This document shows positions 51,420-55,280 of a DNA stretch of 55,280 nt, piece by piece (the stretch's first letter is position 1; the number at the start of each line of letters is the position of its first letter). Position numbers and translations under genes: made by a program. Below the pieces are notes generated by a model. It did no database searches. It had not been told where the DNA came from and was given only the letters and a program-made list of their open reading frames with translations. Source of the stretch: an uncultured Lentisphaeraceae bacterium (GTDB lineage Bacteria > Verrucomicrobiota > Kiritimatiellia > RFP12 > DVOR01); the NCBI GenBank assembly GCA_949289005.1, contig CASEMQ010000052.1, positions 1-55,280 on the forward strand, in the 5' to 3' direction.

Positions 51420-52334
51420 TCAGTCCAGGCGCAAGGCGCCGCGGAAATCCGCCACGTCGGCGATGCCGTGGTCGTCGAGCCAGCGCTCAAGATCCTCGAG
51501 GATGCGGATAGGTGCCAGCGGGTCGAGCAGGGTGGCGGTGCCGACGGCGACGGCGGTGGCGCCGACGAGGATGAAGTCCAGCGCGTCCTGCGCCGTCATC
51601 ACGCCGCCCATCGCCAGCAGGGGCACGGTGGCGACCTGCGCGGCCTCCCACACATGCTTGAGGGCCACGGGGTGGATGGCCGGGCCGGAGAGCCCGCCGG
51701 TGCGGTTGGCGAGGATGGGGCGGCGGCGCTCCAGGTCCACCGCCATCGCGGGCAGGGTGTTGATGAGGCTGATCGCGTCGGCGCCCGCGTCCTGCGCGAC
51801 CTGCACGAAGGGGCGGATGTCGGGGACGTTCGGGGCGAGTTTGGGCAGGATGGGCAGGCGCGTGGCGGCGCGCACGCGGCGGACCACGTCGGCGAAGGTC
51901 TCGATGTTGGTGCCGAAGCTGGCGCCGCCCTTCTTGACGTTGGGGCAGGAGACGTTGAGTTCCAGGCCGGCCACGCCAGGCTCGCCGTCCAGCCGCGCGG
52001 CCACCTCGGCGTATTCCTCGGCGGAGGTGCCCCAGATGTTCACGATGGCCGGCACGTTGCGCGCGCGCAGGAAGGGGAGATCCTCGGCGATGAAGGCCTC
52101 CACGCCGGGCCCCTGCAGGCCGATGGCGTTGAGCAGCCCGCCGGGCACCTCGGCATGGCGCGGTAGGGGATTGCCGGGCCACGGACAGGCACGGATGCCC
52201 TTGACGGTGACGGCGCCCAGGCGCGCGATGTCGAAGAGCGCGGCGTATTCCTGCCCATAGCCGAAGGTGCCCGAGGCCACCGTCAGCGGGTTTTTCATGG
52301 CGATGCCGCCCAGATTCACTGCCAATTGTGCCAT
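51420..52334 (-). CDS. pyrD: Dihydroorotate dehydrogenase, class 1B catalytic subunit
   Basis: 304 aa. KNPLTVASGTFGYGQEY, NAIGLQGPGVEAFI, ELNVSCPNVKKGG (catalytic Cys) and PLLAMGGVMTAQDALDFIL are the class 1 blocks; the Cys rather than Ser base and the length fit PyrDB. Class 1B enzymes work with a PyrK iron-sulfur subunit using NAD+; no pyrK is in this window. AGGAG lies 5 nt before the ATG. It lies 25 bp after nusB. Confidence 0.93.
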   Translation of the reverse strand: MAQLAVNLGGIAMKNPLTVASGTFGYGQEYAALFDIARLGAVTVKGIRACPWPGNPLPRHAEVPGGLLNAIGLQGPGVEAFIAEDLPFLRARNVPAIVNIWGTSAEEYAEVAARLDGEPGVAGLELNVSCPNVKKGGASFGTNIETFADVVRRVRAATRLPILPKLAPNVPDIRPFVQVAQDAGADAISLINTLPAMAVDLERRRPILANRTGGLSGPAIHPVALKHVWEAAQVATVPLLAMGGVMTAQDALDFILVGATAVAVGTATLLDPLAPIRILEDLERWLDDHGIADVADFRGALRLD

Positions 52335-52359
52335 GGTTGCTCCTGTGGTATGCGCGGGT

Positions 52360-52899
52360 TCAGGCGCGATGCGGGCGCGTCTTGGCGTACTTGTCGAGCA
52401 CGCCGTTCACGTACGCGCCGGCTTCGCGGTTGGCAAAGTCCTTGGCCAGCTCGATGGCCTCGTTGATGACGACGGGCGCGGGCGTGCCGATGGCATCCAG
52501 CTCGTAGACGGCCAGCCGCAACACGCACCGCTCGATGACGCCCAGCCGATCCAGGCTCCAGTTCTCGCAGAGCCGCGTCAGCGTGGCGTCGATCTTGGGC
52601 TGGCTTGCCAACGCGCCGCGTACGAGCGTCTCGGTGAATTCGCGCAGTTCGCGCGTGGCCAGGCGGTCGCCCGGATCCTCCGGCACGCGGAGCAACCCAT
52701 CCGGGTCAATTGTCGTGACAGCGGCGGGCTCGGGCGCCTCCCCACGCGACTCGGCCTCCTCCTGGCGGCAGCTCCACTGCTGTTCCCAGAAATGCGCCAA
52801 AATCATGTCTACGCTGGCAAAGGGGTTCAGGTCGGCCTGGACGAGCATTTGCAGGGCCCAGGAGCGCCCTTGGTGGCGTTTCGTGGCGGGTGCGTCCAT
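52360..52899 (-). CDS. nusB: Transcription antitermination factor NusB
   Basis: 179 aa. The NusB fold begins at RSWALQMLVQADLN; LVRGALASQPKIDATLTRL, WSLDRLGVIERCVLRLAVYEL and INEAIELAKDFANREAGAYVNGVLDK are diagnostic. An insert of about 35 residues (~40-75, rich in Glu and Pro) makes it longer than the usual 140-150 aa. It binds boxA RNA with S10 for rRNA antitermination. GGAGG precedes the ATG; ribH ends 12 bp upstream, the common ribH-nusB pairing. Confidence 0.94.
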   Translation of the reverse strand: MDAPATKRHQGRSWALQMLVQADLNPFASVDMILAHFWEQQWSCRQEEAESRGEAPEPAAVTTIDPDGLLRVPEDPGDRLATRELREFTETLVRGALASQPKIDATLTRLCENWSLDRLGVIERCVLRLAVYELDAIGTPAPVVINEAIELAKDFANREAGAYVNGVLDKYAKTRPHRA

Positions 52900-52911
52900 G
52901 TCCGGGCCTCC

Positions 52912-53379
52912 TCAATCCAGTGCGCGGAGCACGTTGGCGGTCTCGATGGCGGCGCAGACGGTGTCGTAGCCCTTGTTGCCGGCCTTGGATCCGGAGCGTT
53001 CGATGGCCTGATCCAGGTTGTGCGCGGCGACGATGCCGTTGAGCACGGGCACGCCGCTCTCCAGCGCCAGCTGGCTCAACGCGCGCGCCACGGAGGTGTT
53101 GATGAGCATCGCGTGGTCGGTGGCGCCGTCAATCACCGCGCCCAACGCCACCACGGCAGAGAGCCCCGCCCGGCGCTTCAGCAACGTGGACACAGCCAGA
53201 GGTATCTCGTTCGCGCCCGGCACGCGCACCACAACGATTGTCTCTTCGCCCACGCCGTGGCGGCGCGCCGCGTCGAGCGCGCCCTGCAACAATTGTTCGG
53301 TGAAGATGGCGTTGAAGCGGCTCACCACGATGGCGAGTTTGAGCCCTTGTCCCGAGAGATTTCCGGTGATTTCGTACAT
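52912..53379 (-). CDS. ribH: 6,7-dimethyl-8-ribityllumazine synthase
   Basis: 155 aa. VVSRFNAIFTEQLLQGALD, RVPGANEIPLAV, VVALGAVIDGATDHAMLI and NGIVAAHNLDQAIERSGSK are the lumazine-synthase blocks, the third carrying the catalytic region. The usual GxT-x-H(F/Y) His is kept as TDHAM with Ala-Met in place of the aromatic residue. It forms the riboflavin precursor from the ribA/ribB products. It lies 35 bp after ribBA and is presumably under the same FMN riboswitch. Confidence 0.95.
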   Translation of the reverse strand: MYEITGNLSGQGLKLAIVVSRFNAIFTEQLLQGALDAARRHGVGEETIVVVRVPGANEIPLAVSTLLKRRAGLSAVVALGAVIDGATDHAMLINTSVARALSQLALESGVPVLNGIVAAHNLDQAIERSGSKAGNKGYDTVCAAIETANVLRALD

Positions 53380-53414
53380 GGCGATCTGTGTCCTTCCATT
53401 GAATAAAACGTGCC

Positions 53415-54632
53415 TCAAAGCAAATGGCCCATCTTGTCGCGCTTGGTCTCCAGGTAATGCGCGTTGAAGGGACCCGCGTGCGCCACCAACGGCACCCGCT
53501 CGACAATCTCCAGCCCGTGCCCCGCCAGCCCCACCACCTTCTGCGGGTTGTTCGTCATCAGGCGCAACCGGCGAATCCCCAGCGCCGCGAGAATCTGCGC
53601 GCCGATGCCATAATCGCGCAAATCCGGCGCGAAGCCCAGACGCACGTTGGCCTCCACCGTGTCGCACCCCTGCTCCTGCAGCCGATAGGCGTGCAACTTG
53701 TTCGCCAGGCCGATGCCGCGCCCCTCCTGCCGCATATAGAGCAGGCACCCGCGCCCCTCCTCAGCAATTTTCGTCATCGCCTGGTGCAGTTGCCAGCCGC
53801 AATCGCACCGCGCGCTACCGAAGACGTCCCCCGTCAGGCACTCGCTGTGCACCCGCACCAAAGGCGGCTCGCCCCCCTCCAGGTCCCCCATCGTCAGCGC
53901 CAAATGCTCCAACCCGTCCAACTTCCCCCGGAACATCGTCAGCCGGAAATGCCCATAGGCCGTCGGCAAATCCACGCTCTCCACCCGCTCCACCAACGTC
54001 TCATGCTCCCGGCGATACGCGATCAGCCGCTCCACCGAGCAAATCTTCAGTCCATGCTTCCGCGCGAACGGCACCAAATCCGGCAACCGCGCCATCGTGC
54101 CATCCTCCCCCACGATCTCGCAACAGATCCCCGCCGGCTTCAGCCCCGCCAGCCGCGCCAAATCCACCGTCGCCTCCGTGTGCCCCGCTCGCCGCAACAC
54201 ACCCCCCGGCACCGCGCGCAACGGAAACGAATGCCCCGGCGACACAAAGTCCGCCGCCGTCGTCCCCTCCGCCACCAACAAGCGCACCGCCTTCGCCCGA
54301 TCCCCCGCCGAAATCCCCGTCGTCACCCCCGTGTGCGGCGCGCCATCCACGCTCAACGTGAACGCCGTCGCAAACGCATCCCCCCGGTTCACGCTCGGCG
54401 CCAACGCAATCCCCAACCTGTCCAGCAACGCCCCGTCGCACGGCGCGCACAGCAAACCCCGCGCCTCCCGAATGCAAAAGTTCACCGCCTCCGGCGTCAC
54501 CCGCTCCGCCGCCATGATCAAATCGCCCTCGTTCTCACGCTGGGCGTCATCCACGATCACCACAAACTTGCCCGCCCGGATGTCCTCCAGGCAAGCCTCC
54601 ACCGAATCGAACGTAACCTCTTCCTGTGCCAT
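53415..54632 (-). CDS. ribBA: RibBA: DHBP synthase / GTP cyclohydrolase II fusion
   Basis: 405 aa. Residues 1-~200 are DHBP synthase (DDAQRENEGDLIMAAERV, GISAGDRAKAVRLL, AGHTEATVDLARLAGL). Residues ~205-405 are GTP cyclohydrolase II with zinc Cys ligands in SECLTGDVFGSARCDCG and the catalytic MRQEGRGIGLANKLHAY. Together they supply both entry branches of riboflavin synthesis. ATG at 54632 (MAQEEV) is preferred over a TTG at 54650, because GGAG stands 8 nt before it. An FMN riboswitch precedes it. Confidence 0.96.
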   Translation of the reverse strand: MAQEEVTFDSVEACLEDIRAGKFVVIVDDAQRENEGDLIMAAERVTPEAVNFCIREARGLLCAPCDGALLDRLGIALAPSVNRGDAFATAFTLSVDGAPHTGVTTGISAGDRAKAVRLLVAEGTTAADFVSPGHSFPLRAVPGGVLRRAGHTEATVDLARLAGLKPAGICCEIVGEDGTMARLPDLVPFARKHGLKICSVERLIAYRREHETLVERVESVDLPTAYGHFRLTMFRGKLDGLEHLALTMGDLEGGEPPLVRVHSECLTGDVFGSARCDCGWQLHQAMTKIAEEGRGCLLYMRQEGRGIGLANKLHAYRLQEQGCDTVEANVRLGFAPDLRDYGIGAQILAALGIRRLRLMTNNPQKVVGLAGHGLEIVERVPLVAHAGPFNAHYLETKRDKMGHLL

Positions 54633-54674
54633 CGCACGGGCTCCAAACAAAATACCCCCGCTCCGGGGCGCGAC

Positions 54675-54799
54675 CGTCTCTTTCTTCCGGACTGCTCATA
54701 CCGTCGGCCGCGGACTTCCACCGCGTCAGGGCGCCGCCACCCGGCACCGCCCGCGTGGGCTTTCACCACCGGTTGGGACTCTCACCCGACCCCGAGACG
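54675..54799 (-). ncRNA. FMN riboswitch (RFN element)
   Basis: Read on the minus strand the RFN core is complete: outer stem CGTCTC (54794-54799) with GAGACG (54675-54680), then GGGTGAGAGTCCCAACCGG, GGTGAAAGCCCACG, GGTGGAAGTCCGCGGCCGAC, GGTATGAGCAGTCCGGA and GAAAGAGA. It binds FMN and controls ribBA-ribH. Downstream, CCCCGGAGCGGGG followed by TATTTTG (near 54650-54670) could be the expression platform, as terminator or ribosome-site sequestrator. Confidence 0.95.
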
Positions 54800-54808
54800 A
54801 TGCCGCCC

Positions 54809-54868
54809 ATTATAGCAAATGAGTGGACAGGGAACAGAGAACAGAAAACAGGGCGCCCCTGCGGGGCG
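54809..54868 (-). repeat. Repeat R, copy 1 (carries the promoter of the riboflavin operon)
   Basis: Plus strand: TTATAGCAAATGAG, heptads GTGGACA, GGGAACA, GAGAACA, GAAAACA, then hairpin CGCCCC-TGC-GGGGCG (54854-54868). On the minus strand it ends in TCATTTGC and a perfect TATAAT (54809-54814); transcription from it would start about where the RFN element begins. Confidence 0.75.
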
Positions 54869-55024
54869 ACGGGTGGGATGATCCGGCACCAATTTTCCCG
54901 CCAAAAACTCCGAAGAGCCAGGCAAGGGTTGCGGTGACTCGCGATTCGGTGGGGCTTTTGGTATCATGCGGGCACGCGAGGGGAGAGTCCTCGCACAATT
55001 TTGCGCTTTGCGCAGATACTGTTG

Positions 55025-55141
55025 CCTTATCTGAAACCTGAGAAATTTCACTGGAAGAGCAACGTGTCGGCAAGGTGCGCCGTATCGGCGCGCTTTCTTT
55101 GCACGTGTTCTTCCTCGGCTTTCTCAGGGCCTCAGATAAGG
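55025..55141. repeat. 117-bp interval bounded by a ~20-bp imperfect inverted repeat
   Basis: The left arm begins CCTTATCTGA, then AA, then CCTGAGAAA (55025-55045). The right arm read in reverse begins CCTTATCTGA, then GGC, then CCTGAGAAA. It is either a long stem in the leader of the following gene or a MITE-like element. The flanking 54869-55024 has a possible extended -10 (TTTGG, TATCAT at 54962-54967) on the plus strand and nothing else. Confidence 0.65.
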
Positions 55142-55165
55142 TACGTGAAAGGAAGCGTGCTTTTT

Positions 55166-55280
55166 ATGGCCGATGGGAAAGTCGAGTTGTCGTTGGTGGT
55201 GCCTTGTTTCAACGAGGCGCCATGCGTGGAGGCGTTTGTCCGCGCGGTGGACGCGGCGGGGGTGGGGAGTGACGCGCGGC
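55166..55280 (+). CDS. Family 2 glycosyltransferase, N-terminal fragment (cut by window edge)
   Basis: 38 codons from the ATG at 55166 to the window end. ELSLVVPCFNEAPCVEAFV matches the N-terminal nucleotide-binding strand of GT2 glycosyltransferases of the dolichyl-phosphate-mannose-synthase/ArnC type (xSxVVPxxNE). AAGGA lies upstream, about 14 nt from the ATG. These enzymes transfer sugars, often to lipid carriers, at the inner face of the membrane. The long leader with the inverted repeat is its only visible regulatory feature. Confidence 0.75.
   Translation, partial: MADGKVELSLVVPCFNEAPCVEAFVRAVDAAGVGSDAR

Noticed and set aside
54812..54880. Heptad repeats as a CRISPR array
   Set aside because: Units are 7 nt without spacers; no cas genes are present in the window.

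Overview
The window is GC-rich, densely packed bacterial DNA. It reads like an uncultivated member of the Verrucomicrobiota/Kiritimatiellota side of the PVC group, probably an anaerobe. The clues are a V-type (not F-type) ATPase operon of the E-DUF2764-A-B-D-I-K layout, a giant secreted protein with LamG-like, discoidin-like and autotransporter-associated beta-strand repeats, TRL-type lipoproteins and FeoAB. The phylum is an inference from gene content. No rRNA or tRNA gene and no CRISPR array was recognised.

Layout. 1-4.3 kb: LysE-type exporter and Maf (minus), then MATE and MFS transporters (plus) and an SGNH hydrolase. 4.4-7.0 kb: feoAB. 7.0-10.1 kb: a TlpA-like thioredoxin protein and a second MATE pump. 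10.2-12.6 kb: a type II restriction-modification island with one nuclease and two adenine methylases. 12.6-15.2 kb: rpe and an unusually short alaS. 15.6-24.1 kb: an esterase and the V-ATPase operon, which is interrupted by a four-helix-bundle (23S-IVS family) gene carrying inverted terminal repeats. 24.2-27.3 kb: aroA, an IS30-type transposase remnant and dinB. 27.7-32.7 kb: the corC-nadD-rsfS-lysA-hypothetical operon. 33-35.8 kb: a VWA protein, a TRIC-type channel and hemL. 35.9-40.8 kb: the giant surface protein, split by a run of ten C. 41-45.2 kb: clpX, nfo, an M16 peptidase and uppP. 45.3-47.5 kb: repeats, an HxlR remnant, a DUF1275 protein and two TRL lipoproteins. 47.6-54.8 kb: hom-lysC, a shrunken NERD helicase, and pyrD, nusB, ribH, ribBA behind an FMN riboswitch. 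The window ends inside a glycosyltransferase gene.

The least expected content is non-coding. (1) A roughly 170-bp repeat occurs three times; each copy holds three DnaA-box-like nonamers at fixed spacing plus a palindromic tail. (2) A four-helix-bundle cassette has ends built from four 8-bp units and sits exactly between atpB and atpD. (3) A heptad repeat plus hairpin is joined to a -10 box and recurs upstream of minus-strand genes. (4) Several genes have a -10 box only 7-10 nt before the start codon, which predicts leaderless transcripts. (5) A C10 tract would switch the giant protein on or off.

The sodium-binding residues are conserved in the V-ATPase rotor subunit, so the ATPase probably couples to Na+. 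Three MATE/MFS pumps, UppP, and lysine, riboflavin, pyrimidine and haem steps make up the remaining housekeeping content.
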